Position numbers and translations under genes: made by a program. Positions 17,589-24,823 of a stretch of DNA of 64,000 nt are shown in pieces. Position 1 is the first letter of the stretch; each line of letters starts with the position of its first letter. Source of the stretch: Sinorhizobium fredii USDA 257 (GTDB lineage: Bacteria; Pseudomonadota; Alphaproteobacteria; Rhizobiales; Rhizobiaceae); assembly GCF_000265205.3 (NCBI RefSeq), contig NC_018000.1:806001-870000 (forward strand), in the 5' to 3' direction. A model generated the notes under the pieces. It ran no database searches and was not told the origin of the DNA. It saw nothing but the letters and a program-made list of their open reading frames with translations.

Positions 17589-17618
17589 GCGAGGGCGGCC
17601 ACGGCAGACCGCCCTCGC
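17589..17618. terminator. Bidirectional hairpin between convergent genes
   Basis: Ten-base stem GCGAGGGCGG / CCGCCCTCGC (17589-17598, 17609-17618) with a ten-base loop, then TTGATTCT. It lies between the glutathione transferase and DUF2147 genes. The T-tract is weak. Confidence 0.6.
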
Positions 17619-17633
17619 TTGATTCTGAAAGAA

Positions 17634-17975
17634 CTAAAGCCGCGTCCAGGTCTGGGACTTGCACAGCACTTTAAGCACGCAGCCTTTCATCTTCAGCGAA
17701 TTGCCGTCGACCGAACCCGAACCGCTATAGGTCTTGTCGTTTTCCGGGTCGGTGATCTCGCCGCTGTAGCTGCCACCGGTTCCGGCAAGGTTGCCGATGC
17801 GCTTGCCGGCGTGCTTGCCCGTCTTCAGCGTCACGCAGAAGGCGCCGCCGCATGGGGCGATTTCCGCCGTGGCTCCGCTCGCTGTCTTCCAGGTGCCGAG
17901 AATTGGTTCGGCGGCTTGGGCCGCTCCCACCACTCCGAAGGCGAGCGCCGCGCTGACGAGCAAAGTTCGAATCAT
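17634..17975 (-). CDS. DUF2147-like secreted protein
   Basis: Small exported protein (113 residues) with signal peptide MIRTLLVSAALAFGVVGAAQ and an AQA-A cleavage site. The mature part starts EPILGTWKTASGATAEIAPC, the GxW strand pattern of DUF2147, and continues as a beta-rich domain with cysteines that could pair. GGAGG lies about 8 bases before the ATG. The role is unknown; relatives are periplasmic. Confidence 0.7.
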   Translation of the reverse strand: MIRTLLVSAALAFGVVGAAQAAEPILGTWKTASGATAEIAPCGGAFCVTLKTGKHAGKRIGNLAGTGGSYSGEITDPENDKTYSGSGSVDGNSLKMKGCVLKVLCKSQTWTRL

Positions 17976-18070
17976 TCAAAGTCCTCCTTTGGAGGCGGTC
18001 GGCTGCCAGCCGCCGCGATCTGGATACCTCGCGCCGGCGGCCTCCTCGCCGCCTGAGCGCTGCACGATAA

Positions 18071-18087
18071 CTTACGCGTACGTAAAG
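18071..18087. promoter_or_regulatory. CTTACG-CGTA-CGTAAAG inverted repeat
   Basis: Short inverted repeat about 95 bp upstream of the DUF2147 start, sharing the ACGTAA half-site with the repeat at 3806-3825. Possibly a regulator-binding site; no regulator identified. Confidence 0.3.
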
Positions 18088-18289
18088 GTAAATACGTGCC
18101 AGCAGCGCGAAAATCGCCGCGGCTGAACGCTGGTTATGCGTCGCGGAAGGCGCCAGCGGTCGAGCGGCAGATTTGTTCTTGGTTAGCGACCGGTTGAAAT
18201 CCGAGATTGAATTTTTCGTAAATTTTGAACCGGTTTGTCGGTCCTCCAGGCGCTCCGATGCTTAACAAAAACCCAAGTTTACCAAGTGT

Positions 18290-18318
18290 TTGAACTTTGT
18301 TTGCGGCAAATTAATCAT
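18290..18318 (+). promoter_or_regulatory. Possible sigma-70-type promoter for the Sel1-like gene
   Basis: TTGAAC (18290-18295), a 17-base spacer and AATCAT (18313-18318), within an AT-rich tract. It would give a leader of about 230 bases before the start at 18554. The rest of the 578-bp gap from 17976 holds only the 18071 repeat; no gene was seen. Confidence 0.3.
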
Positions 18319-18553
18319 GCATTTTAAGCGCGTATTGAAGGCCCCGGGGCATACTCGAACCATAAGACGAGCGGAGACAACGCCCCGCCAAATCAGACCG
18401 GAGCCGACGCCGCAGAAGACGGCGCGTCACCGGAAAGCCCGCCAAGAGGCAAGACTGAAACAGGGACAATAAACAAGCAACTGAAGCCGGGCGCGCCCCG
18501 AAGGGGGCGTGCCGCTTCGGCTGAACCAACAAAGAACGACAGGGACAAGACAA

Positions 18554-18820
18554 ATGGCACGCTTTCACTTCGAGATCACGTCGGATGCGGCATTGGGCGG
18601 CGAAAACCGGGCCGACGCTCTTTGCGAAATGGGCCTCGCCTATGCGACCGGTCGCGGCCGGCCGGTCGACCTGGTGGCCGCCCATAAGTGGCTGAACATC
18701 GCCGCCATCAAAGGCTCGGACCGCGCAGCCGACCTTCGCGCTGACCTTGCGGCGACGATGAGCAAGACCGACCTTGCCGCGGCTCTGCGCGCGGCACGCG
18801 AATGGATGACCGTGCATTGA
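18554..18820 (+). CDS. Sel1-repeat-like small protein
   Basis: Protein of 88 residues starting MARFHFEITSDAALGGENRA. Residues 24-55 fit one Sel1 (TPR-like) repeat: ALCEMGLAYATGRGRPVDLV followed by AAHKWLNIAA. The remainder is an alpha-helical tail. AGGGACAAG precedes the ATG; a longer frame from 18509 is less likely because it lacks such a site. A role in protein interaction is expected from the repeat; the partner is unknown. Confidence 0.7.
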   Translation: MARFHFEITSDAALGGENRADALCEMGLAYATGRGRPVDLVAAHKWLNIAAIKGSDRAADLRADLAATMSKTDLAAALRAAREWMTVH

Positions 18821-18847
18821 CCCCATACGGGAGCGCGTGACAGTGCT

Positions 18848-19969
18848 CTAAGTCTCGGCCAGGCTCTGGAGCACTGCGGGCAGGGCGGACTCCAGCAATT
18901 CCATCTCGGCGTCAGGCCCCGTGCTGATGCGGATGCAGCGATTGAGCGGCGCGACGCCCGGCATACGGATGAAGATGCCGTGATCGCTCATCAGCCGGTC
19001 GACGATCGCCCGGGCGTAGGCCGCATCCCGTCCGCAGTCGACAGCGACGAAATTCGTCGCCGAGGGTAGCGGCAGAAGCCCGGCATGACGCGCAATGCGC
19101 GCGATCCGGTCGCGCGACGCCGCGATCCGCTGCGTCACTTCCTTCAGATATTGCTGGTCGGAAAGCGCGGTGATCGCCGCAGCGACACCGACACGATTCA
19201 TGCCGAAATGATTGCGGATCTTGTCGAAGGCCTGTGCGGTACCCGGCGTCGTCAGCGCATAGCCGACGCGCGCGCCGGCGAGACCATAGGCCTTGGAGAA
19301 GGTGCGGGTTCGGATGACGTTCGGCCGGTCGATCAGGCCATCGATCGGCGGCAGAGTCTCGGGCGGAGCCGTTTCACAATAGGCTTCGTCTAGGATGAGC
19401 AGTGTCGTTTCCGGCAGGGCGGCCGCGAACTCGATGACGCGTTCGGCCGGCCACCAGCTCCCCATCGGATTGTCGGGATTGGCAAAATAGACGAGCGGCG
19501 CCGCCTCGCGCTTCACGGCGGCAAGCAGGCCATCGAGGTCTTCGCGGTCATCGACGTAAGGTACGGTGACGAGCCGGCCGCCATGTCCTGCGACGTGGTA
19601 ATTGAAAGTCGGATAGCCTCCGAACGAAGTGACCACCGGCATGCCCTGCTCGATGACGAGGCGGACGATCTGCCCGAGCAGACCGTCGATTCCCTCTCCG
19701 ACGGCAATATTGGCCGGCGATGTACCGAGATGCGCCGCGAGCGCATGCCTCAAGTCGTAATTTTCGGGATCGGCATATTTCCAGGTTTCGGTGGCGGCTC
19801 GCTCAATGGCGCGCAATACCGAATCGGCCGGGCCGAATCCGCTCTCGTTGGCGCCGATGCGGGCCGCGATCCCGCGGCCGCGCTGCCGCTCGATCGCTTC
19901 CGGACCGACGAACGGAATCGTGGCCGGCAGAGATTGGATAAGCGGCGTGAAACGAGAGAATGCAGACAT
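18848..19969 (-). CDS. PLP-dependent aminotransferase, HisC-like
   Basis: Fold-type I aminotransferase of 373 residues related to histidinol-phosphate aminotransferase. Substrate pocket and PLP motifs include ARIGANESGFGPAD, YFANPDNPMGSWW, LDEAYCE and RTFSKAYGLAGARVGYAL, where the lysine of TFSKAYG forms the Schiff base. The C-terminal CIRISTGPDAEM matches the phosphate-binding arginine region. No his genes are near, so it may be a second HisC or an aromatic or other aminotransferase. ATG 19969 was chosen over a TTG 27 bases upstream. Confidence 0.88.
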   Translation of the reverse strand: MSAFSRFTPLIQSLPATIPFVGPEAIERQRGRGIAARIGANESGFGPADSVLRAIERAATETWKYADPENYDLRHALAAHLGTSPANIAVGEGIDGLLGQIVRLVIEQGMPVVTSFGGYPTFNYHVAGHGGRLVTVPYVDDREDLDGLLAAVKREAAPLVYFANPDNPMGSWWPAERVIEFAAALPETTLLILDEAYCETAPPETLPPIDGLIDRPNVIRTRTFSKAYGLAGARVGYALTTPGTAQAFDKIRNHFGMNRVGVAAAITALSDQQYLKEVTQRIAASRDRIARIARHAGLLPLPSATNFVAVDCGRDAAYARAIVDRLMSDHGIFIRMPGVAPLNRCIRISTGPDAEMELLESALPAVLQSLAET

Positions 19970-20053
19970 CTGGATAACCTGAGCTCCGTTCGACAAGCGC
20001 CGCGGAAGTTATCGCATCGCGACGCCGAGCGGAATGCGCAAAAGTGACTGCGG

Positions 20054-20485
20054 TCAGCTTCTGCCCGGCAATGCGACCGTCTGCCTCGCAGGTGCGGGGC
20101 GATAGGCGCTGGCCGCAGGTTTGGCGTTGCCGGACTGACCCGTGAAAAATTCGTGGCGTACGATTTGGTGAAGGAAAGTCTCGTCGATGGCCTTGATGAA
20201 TTGCACGCCGATTCGGTTGTCCCGCCGGTGGACCTCGGCGCAGCCAATCCGGAAATTCGTTCCGATGATGTGGAGATAGTAATGCGAAGACAGGCCGATT
20301 GTCGTGCTTACGGAGAAACTCGCTCCACCGCGCGAGATATCGATCATCTTGCAAGCGTGGATCGACACGCCGCCGAGGGCCGGCCGCACCGACATCAGCG
20401 TTGCGGCATGCCCGATCGCGAAGCGGTCGTAGCGCCGCTCGTAGAGCGGAGATGGGACAAGCGAATACATGGTCGACTGCAGCAT
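20054..20485 (-). CDS. PilZ-domain protein
   Basis: Cytoplasmic protein of 143 residues. YERRYDRFAIGHAATL carries the RxxxR region of PilZ, and MIDISRGGASFSVS is the second c-di-GMP-binding motif in the form D-x-S-x-x-G. C-terminal residues IGVQFIKAID complete the beta-barrel. Binding of c-di-GMP is predicted from the motifs, not shown. The next gene upstream is a related PilZ gene that carries a frameshift, so the two look like an old duplication. Confidence 0.8.
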   Translation of the reverse strand: MLQSTMYSLVPSPLYERRYDRFAIGHAATLMSVRPALGGVSIHACKMIDISRGGASFSVSTTIGLSSHYYLHIIGTNFRIGCAEVHRRDNRIGVQFIKAIDETFLHQIVRHEFFTGQSGNAKPAASAYRPAPARQTVALPGRS

Positions 20486-20671
20486 GCGTCGTGCTCCGGT
20501 AGCGGCGTACGCCCAACACACGTCACGCGGTCTTACGCCCGCCGGCCCAAGGGAGTTTGCCAGACGCCGGCAAGTCATTTGCCGGCACCCGTGAGGCGCG
20601 AGACGCCTGCAAGGTCGACAGTCAGTTTCCTTCAGCAATCTTGCAATCGCTTGAAGATCTTCAATAGAAAT

Positions 20672-21068
20672 CTAATGAACGCCATCCGGCCTTAGAGTAG
20701 GGCCTTGCCCGGCCCACAACCCGCTCGAGAACTGGACACGAATCAGCCTGCTCAGGAAATCCTGCGCCAGCAGCATGTTGAATCGCACGCCCGAGTTCGG
20801 GACCGCTGCGGTGCACTTCGGCGCAGCCGATTTCCTCCTTGAAGCCATCGACTTCCAGAAAGAAGTGCTTCGGCAGGAGGATTGCGGCGTTGAAGTCGAG
20901 CATGGCGCCGCCGATGGAAATGTGCCGCAGCAGCGCCCGATATCTGGTCGTCGCCTTCAACTGACTGCCGATGACGAGAATCCGGCAGCGACGCTCTATG
21001 TGATAATGCGGATAGGCAACGGCCGACTGGCCGGGCTTTCCTTGCGCGAGATGCATGATCATCGACAT
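20672..21068 (-). pseudogene. Second PilZ-domain gene, frameshifted near its 3' end
   Basis: Starts MSMIMHLAQGKPGQSAVAYP. The domain begins at RRCRILVIG and has LLRHISIGGAMLDF as the second motif. The sequence matches the neighbouring PilZ gene through GCAEVHRSGPELG. At the CCC run 20790-20792 (plus-strand) one extra base shifts the frame. Removing it restores VRFNMLLAQDFLSRLIRVQF and a stop at 20672, closely parallel to IGVQFIKAIDETFLHQIV in the downstream paralogue. Uncorrected, an unrelated tail runs to 20661. Loss of function or a sequencing indel. Confidence 0.75.
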
Positions 21069-21129
21069 GGTAGGGTCCGGGAAATACCTGTCCTCTCCAC
21101 CGGAGAAACGCACATTCAGCGGCACAGCG

Positions 21130-21144
21130 TGTGCCAATTTTGTG
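21130..21144. repeat. 15-bp direct repeat, left copy (candidate att site)
   Basis: TGTGCCAATTTTGTG, identical to 24582-24596. It marks the left edge of a 3.45-kb segment that contains a phage lysis remnant. Confidence 0.6.
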
Positions 21145-21321
21145 TCAAACGTTGTTCTTTTTGCCGAAAACCCGGTCAATAACTTCCCGGACGGCATCCC
21201 CTTCCACATAGGTCTCAATCAGCAGCCGGCGTGACTTCCATCCGCCGATTGGGGCGCTCGGGACATCTCTGGGCCTGACGGATGAACAAATAGACGAGAT
21301 GTGGCTATCTTCGGTCGGCAT
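21145..21321 (-). CDS. Small hypothetical ORF abutting the direct repeat (58 aa)
   Basis: Reads MPTEDSHISSICSSVRPRDV and ends RVFGKKNNV, its TGA touching the 15-bp repeat. The second half (GWKSRRLLIETYVEGDAVRE) looks like real coding sequence: charged and helical, with strong third-position GC. It could be the tail of a decayed integrase or excisionase gene, which would suit its position, but no motif proves this. No clear ribosome site. Confidence 0.35.
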   Translation of the reverse strand: MPTEDSHISSICSSVRPRDVPSAPIGGWKSRRLLIETYVEGDAVREVIDRVFGKKNNV

Positions 21322-21396
21322 CTAGATTGGAACCGCAGCTTGCTTTGGCCAGACGCCCCTTGTAATTGACCTCGATCTGGTCATCGAGGATCGACT

Positions 21397-22155
21397 ATGG
21401 GGATGCGCGAGTTTAAGAGGCGAGTGAATTTGTTCCTGAACGGGGATAAGGCGCTGCCTGGCTTTCACTCGGACAATGTGCGGGTGGTCAAGAAGAATCT
21501 CGGCTTCTTGGATGAACCGCGGTTCAAGACGGCCTGGGAATTCGGTCGGGATGGCAACAAGCATGCGTTTGGCAAGAAGCGCGATGTTCCGGACATCCGT
21601 TGGCGAGCCCATGTTTGTTGCTGGGCGGCCAGCAACGCTCTGAACCTTGAAGGCGACTTCGTTGAGTTCGGAGTGAACGGCGGCCTCGTCTCGATGACGG
21701 TGTGCGACTATCTGGACTTTGGGAAGCAAAACCGCTCATTCTGGCTCTTCGACACCTTCGCCGGCATACCGACAGAGAGCCTGAGCGGAGAAGCGGAAGA
21801 AAAAGCCAAGCGTGCTAACGACGGGCTCTATTCGGACGTCTTCGAGATTGCCAAGCGCAACTTTTCCAAGTTCGCAAATGCCCGTCTGGTGAGGGGCAAT
21901 TTGCCCGGGACGCTGGATGCGTCGCCAGTTGGGAAAATCGCCTATCTGCACGTTGATTTGAACGTCGCCAAGTATGAAAAGCAGTGCATCGAACGGGTGT
22001 GGGACCGTATCGTCCCGGGCGCCCCGATCGTCTTGGACGACTACGCATTTCAAGGGCATGAGGATCAGTATGAAATGTGGAACGAGTTCACGGCGGCTCG
22101 GGGACATATGGTTCTTACGCTCCCAACAGGCCAAGGCATGATAATCAAACACTGA
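21397..22155 (+). CDS. Class I SAM-dependent methyltransferase, TylF/MycF-like
   Basis: Protein of 252 residues. The SAM-binding loop DFVEFGVNGGLVS spans 87-99; WLFDTFAGIP (116-125) is the acidic second strand typical of the macrocin O-methyltransferase (TylF) family. Metal-binding aspartates are in LHVDLNVAKYE (184-194) and VLDDYAFQGH (212-221). Family members methylate sugar hydroxyls, and stand-alone copies are common in polysaccharide or phage-associated loci. It lies inside the repeat-bounded segment, is lower in GC than its neighbours, and is followed by its own strong terminator, all of which fit transferred cargo. Confidence 0.82.
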   Translation: MGMREFKRRVNLFLNGDKALPGFHSDNVRVVKKNLGFLDEPRFKTAWEFGRDGNKHAFGKKRDVPDIRWRAHVCCWAASNALNLEGDFVEFGVNGGLVSMTVCDYLDFGKQNRSFWLFDTFAGIPTESLSGEAEEKAKRANDGLYSDVFEIAKRNFSKFANARLVRGNLPGTLDASPVGKIAYLHVDLNVAKYEKQCIERVWDRIVPGAPIVLDDYAFQGHEDQYEMWNEFTAARGHMVLTLPTGQGMIIKH

Positions 22156-22174
22156 GTCCGAGCTATCAAGAGCA

Positions 22175-22206
22175 AAGCCCCGATTACCGTGCGGGGCTTA
22201 TTTTTG
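22175..22206 (+). terminator. Rho-independent terminator after the methyltransferase
   Basis: Stem AAGCCCCG / CGGGGCTT (22175-22182, 22192-22199) with a nine-base loop, followed by ATTTTTG. Confidence 0.85.
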
Positions 22207-22324
22207 TTCCTTGGCGGCGCTGGTCTTGCTGACCCTTTACGGACCGAGAGGGTTTCAAGGAACGTTCGGACTCTATTCATCATTGAAGCACTAGAATCGT
22301 GATCCTGACCAGAGGAGACCGAAG

Positions 22325-22666
22325 ATGGCCGGTTTACCGTTCAAGATTCTTCTCGCGTTTGCGACCGCGCTGACTGCCGCGCCGGGCGTCAGTGTTTCTC
22401 AAGACTTCGACGTCTACATCGGCGGCGGATATGTCCCCCGGTATTATGATGAATACAGGCCGCGGCGATATTATCGCGAGGATTACCCCCGGGAAGCGTA
22501 TCAGTGTACCGAGCGTCAGGCGCTTTACATGTCAAGGCAGTATCTTCGAAAGCCGAGAATCGGGCGAACGACGAGACATTCAATCGAGGTTAAAGGGATC
22601 GGGCGCCGAGGAGAGCGCAATCGCGTTATCTTTGGGGCTGAACCTGGCTGCCCGCGGATCGATTAG
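22325..22666 (+). CDS. Small secreted hypothetical protein
   Basis: Protein of 113 residues with signal peptide MAGLPFKILLAFATALTAAP. The mature part is rich in tyrosine and arginine (YDEYRPRRYYREDYPREAY), then a conserved-looking C-terminal region with QCTERQALYMS, HSIEVKGIGRRGERNRVIF and GCPRID; two cysteines could pair. AGGAG precedes the ATG. Proteins with this Tyr/Arg spacer and IxVxGxxRG tail are common in rhizobia, of unknown function. It lies between the methyltransferase and the phage remnant. Confidence 0.65.
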   Translation: MAGLPFKILLAFATALTAAPGVSVSQDFDVYIGGGYVPRYYDEYRPRRYYREDYPREAYQCTERQALYMSRQYLRKPRIGRTTRHSIEVKGIGRRGERNRVIFGAEPGCPRID

Positions 22667-22808
22667 CGGGCAGACCGGAGTTCGAAGCGAACTTACTTGG
22701 ATGCAGATGCTGACCAAGCGAGTCTTGCGATGGCCCCGTCTGCCATGGCGCAGTTGGTGAGGGCAATCTTCCCGACGTTCTGCAGGTCAACTTTCTCACG
22801 CTCGCATT

Positions 22809-22829
22809 CCCCGCTTAGGCGGGGTTTTT
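22809..22829 (+). terminator. Rho-independent terminator upstream of the phage remnant
   Basis: CCCCGC-TTAG-GCGGGG followed by TTTTT. It could end a lost upstream phage gene; bases 22667-22808 before it hold no recognisable ORF. Confidence 0.75.
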
Positions 22830-22876
22830 GGTGCCCATAGGGCAAGACTGCAACCCCCTACATTCAGGTGAAACAT

Positions 22877-23706
22877 ATGGCTCGGGAAACCTTCCCGTCG
22901 CCCTCGAACTCACGTTCGGGGATGAGGGCGGCTATTCCAATCAGAAAGGCGACAGGGGCAACTACCTGAACGGCGCTCTCGTCGGCACCAAGTACGGCAT
23001 CACGCGGCAGACGCTGGCGGCACACCGCGGCGTCAAGTCGGTCACCGCCGCCCAGGTGAAGGCGATGAGCCGGGAGGAGGCCGAGGATATCTATCGGCGC
23101 TCCTATTGGGGGCAAAGCGGCGGCGATCTGCCGCCCGGTCTGGACTATGCCGTGTTCAACAGCGGCGTCATGTCTGGGCCGTCGCGGGCTGTGAAGATCC
23201 TGCAGGAGACGCTCGGTGTTCGCGAGGATGGGCACGTCGGCGAGCAGACGCTCGCGGCCGTGCGGGCGGCATATCAACGCTGATCCGCGCCTATTGCGAT
23301 GCCTACATGCGCTTCCTGCGGTCGCTCACCAATGCCAAGACAGGTTTTCCCGTCAACGGCCGCGGCTGGACCATCCGGGTCACCGGCAAGGATCCGAAGG
23401 GCGAATGGAAAGACCAGCCTGGCGTTCTCGGCAACGCGCTGCGCTTGGCGGCCGACGCCAGCGGCCAGACCGTGGAGAGGCCCAAGACACAGCCGGAGGC
23501 CAGCGCGAAGGCCGACAGCCGCGATATAGGACTTGGCGAGGTGCTGAAGAAGCCGGAAGCGTGGGGCCCGCTCGGCGGCCTGTTGTCCGCAGGAGGCGCG
23601 CTATTCGCCGGCAATGGACCGGTGCAGGGCGCTTGCCCTCGCGATGGTCGCCGCGGTTCTCGTCGGCGTCTGGTATTTCGTCCGTCGTGTTCGGGAGGCG
23701 GGTTGA
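22877..23706 (+). pseudogene. GH108-type phage endolysin, three frameshifts
   Basis: Peptidoglycan hydrolase (glycosyl hydrolase 108 plus C-terminal peptidoglycan-binding domain). The expected start MARETFPS at 22877 must shift frame near 22900 (one base missing) to reach LELTFGDEGGYSNQKGD, which holds the EGGY catalytic glutamate. A second missing base near 23266-23272 separates VGEQTLAAVRA from ISTLIRAYCDAYMRFLRSLT. An extra base near 23627 separates the linker from the C-terminal anchor ALAMVAAVLVGVWYFVRRV. Correcting all three gives 277 codons ending at the TGA at 23704, which overlaps the next ATG as expected in a lysis operon. Confidence 0.8.
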
Positions 23707-23989
23707 TGCTCAGCCGTCTCAGCCTCGCCGCCGGCGCGCTTGTAGGTGTCGTCCTCGTCTTCCTCGTTATGCAGGCAGTCAAGGCCGTCTGGATCATCCC
23801 GGCGGCGAAGGAAGAGGGGCGGAAGCTGGAGCGCCCGAACTCGATTCCGCAACCAACAAGGCAATCGGAGAACTGCGAAATGAAGCTGACGCTGCTCGCT
23901 TTAATCGACGTCTGTGCATTAAGCGCGGCCGGCTGTACGTCAACGCAACAGGTCAGTGCATCGAAAAACCGCCTCAACCAGGCGGCTAG
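23706..23989 (+). pseudogene. Rz-like (inner-membrane spanin type) phage protein, one frameshift
   Basis: Starts MLSRLSLAAGALVGVVLVFL, an N-terminal membrane anchor, overlapping the endolysin stop (TGATG). After EEGRKLER one base is missing near 23832-23837. The other frame continues ELDSATNKAIGELRNEADAA and ends with two cysteines (LCIKRG, GQCIEKP) at a TAG. Corrected length is 95 codons. Size, anchor, helical middle and position after an endolysin suit Rz; homology is not proven. Confidence 0.65.
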
Positions 23990-24130
23990 GGCGGTCGTCG
24001 GCACGTCGCTGATCGGCCCCGCGGCGCAACGCCAGCCGATCAAGACAAGATCGACGAGACAGTCGCGGGCCTGTGCGGCGCCCGCGCCTGGACGCAGAGC
24101 GAATGCGCCCGCCACGACGTGGCGCAGTAA
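23880..24130 (+). pseudogene. Rz1-like small lipoprotein nested in the Rz-like gene, one frameshift
   Basis: Begins inside the preceding gene in a different frame: MKLTLLALIDVCALSAAGCT, a lipoprotein-like signal whose -3 position is atypical. It continues NRLNQAARAVVGTSLIG. Near 24018-24020 a single missing base shifts to GATPADQDKIDETVAGLCGA and a stop at 24130. Corrected length is 84 codons. The out-of-frame overlap with Rz is the classic Rz/Rz1 arrangement. Confidence 0.6.
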
Positions 24131-24169
24131 ACCATTTCAGACATTCGCATTGCATACCAGGGCCGGGGA

Positions 24170-24562
24170 TTGGAAAACGGAAACGAAGAAAAAACCGTCG
24201 TGAAAACTGCAACATGGAAGTTCGAATGGAATCTGAACACCCTCGTCATCCTGTTCGGTTTCGCCGGGGGCGTCATAGCCTGGGGCGCGACGTGGGAGAG
24301 GGTGGGCGCCAATCAGGATGCTCATGGCCGCTCGATCGATCGTCTTGAAAACCGGGTGACGGCCGTAGAGACGACAGTGCGGCAGCTCGACAATCACGAA
24401 CTCAGATTGTCGGCCGTCGAGAAACAAGCGGCAGAGGCGGCAACCTCAATGAGGGCGGTGGAGACCACGCTGAACAGCCTTTTGGCAGACACGCGGGTTA
24501 TGCGGGAGATATTGCAGAGGATCGAAGCGAGCCAGCGCGACGGGGCAGCATTGCGGCGGTGA
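24170..24562 (+). CDS. Phage-type membrane/coiled-coil protein
   Basis: Protein of 130 residues. A single membrane helix (LVILFGFAGGVIAWGATWE) is followed by a long heptad-like helix (SIDRLENRVTAVETTVRQLD, then SAVEKQAAEAATSMRAVETT). The start is TTG at 24170 or GTG at 24200; the latter gives KTATWKFEW at the N-terminus. Similar small proteins follow endolysin genes in many alphaproteobacterial prophages. It is the only intact gene of the cassette. Confidence 0.65.
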   Translation: MENGNEEKTVVKTATWKFEWNLNTLVILFGFAGGVIAWGATWERVGANQDAHGRSIDRLENRVTAVETTVRQLDNHELRLSAVEKQAAEAATSMRAVETTLNSLLADTRVMREILQRIEASQRDGAALRR

Positions 24563-24581
24563 GAACGGATCGCGATTTCCT

Positions 24582-24596
24582 TGTGCCAATTTTGTG
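24582..24596. repeat. 15-bp direct repeat, right copy (candidate att site)
   Basis: TGTGCCAATTTTGTG, identical to 21130-21144, located 20 bases after the last phage gene and 137 bases before tRNA-Ser. Confidence 0.6.
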
Positions 24597-24733
24597 CTGC
24601 GCGTGCCGGCGCGTTCCCGACTCGTTCGCGTTTTCAACTGCAATGACCTGCAAGATGGCAAATTGGCCAAAATCGCCAACAGCCTCAAAATCCTCTTGAT
24701 CGGCAAGGCGTTTGCCCCTATCAGGGCGCTAAC

Positions 24734-24823
24734 GGAGAGGTGGCCGAGTGGTCGAAGGCGCTCCCCTGCTAAGGGAGTATACCGGAAACGGTATCGAGGG
24801 TTCGAATCCCTTCTTCTCCGCCA
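24734..24823 (+). tRNA. tRNA-Ser (anticodon GCU)
   Basis: Ninety bases including an encoded CCA. Acceptor arm GGAGAGG pairs with CTTCTCC; the anticodon stem CTCCC/GGGAG frames loop CTGCTAA with GCT at 24768-24770. A long variable arm (TATACCGGAAACGGTA) is typical of serine tRNA, and GGTTCGAATCC is the T arm. Reads AGC/AGU codons. Confidence 0.97.

Larger units (their letters stand above)
22830..24562 (+). mobile_element. Cryptic prophage remnant: lysis cassette
   Basis: Four consecutive plus-strand genes in typical lysis-module order: GH108 endolysin, Rz-like, nested lipoprotein (Rz1-like) and a small membrane coiled-coil protein. Three of the four carry frameshifts. No integrase, capsid or tail gene was seen. 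Flanking 15-bp direct repeats at 21130 and 24582 may be the attachment sites. Confidence 0.75.

Noticed and set aside
24734..24823. tRNA-Ser 3' end as the phage attachment site
   Set aside because: The 15-bp direct repeat lies 137 bases before the tRNA, and no duplicate of the tRNA 3' end was seen on the other side.
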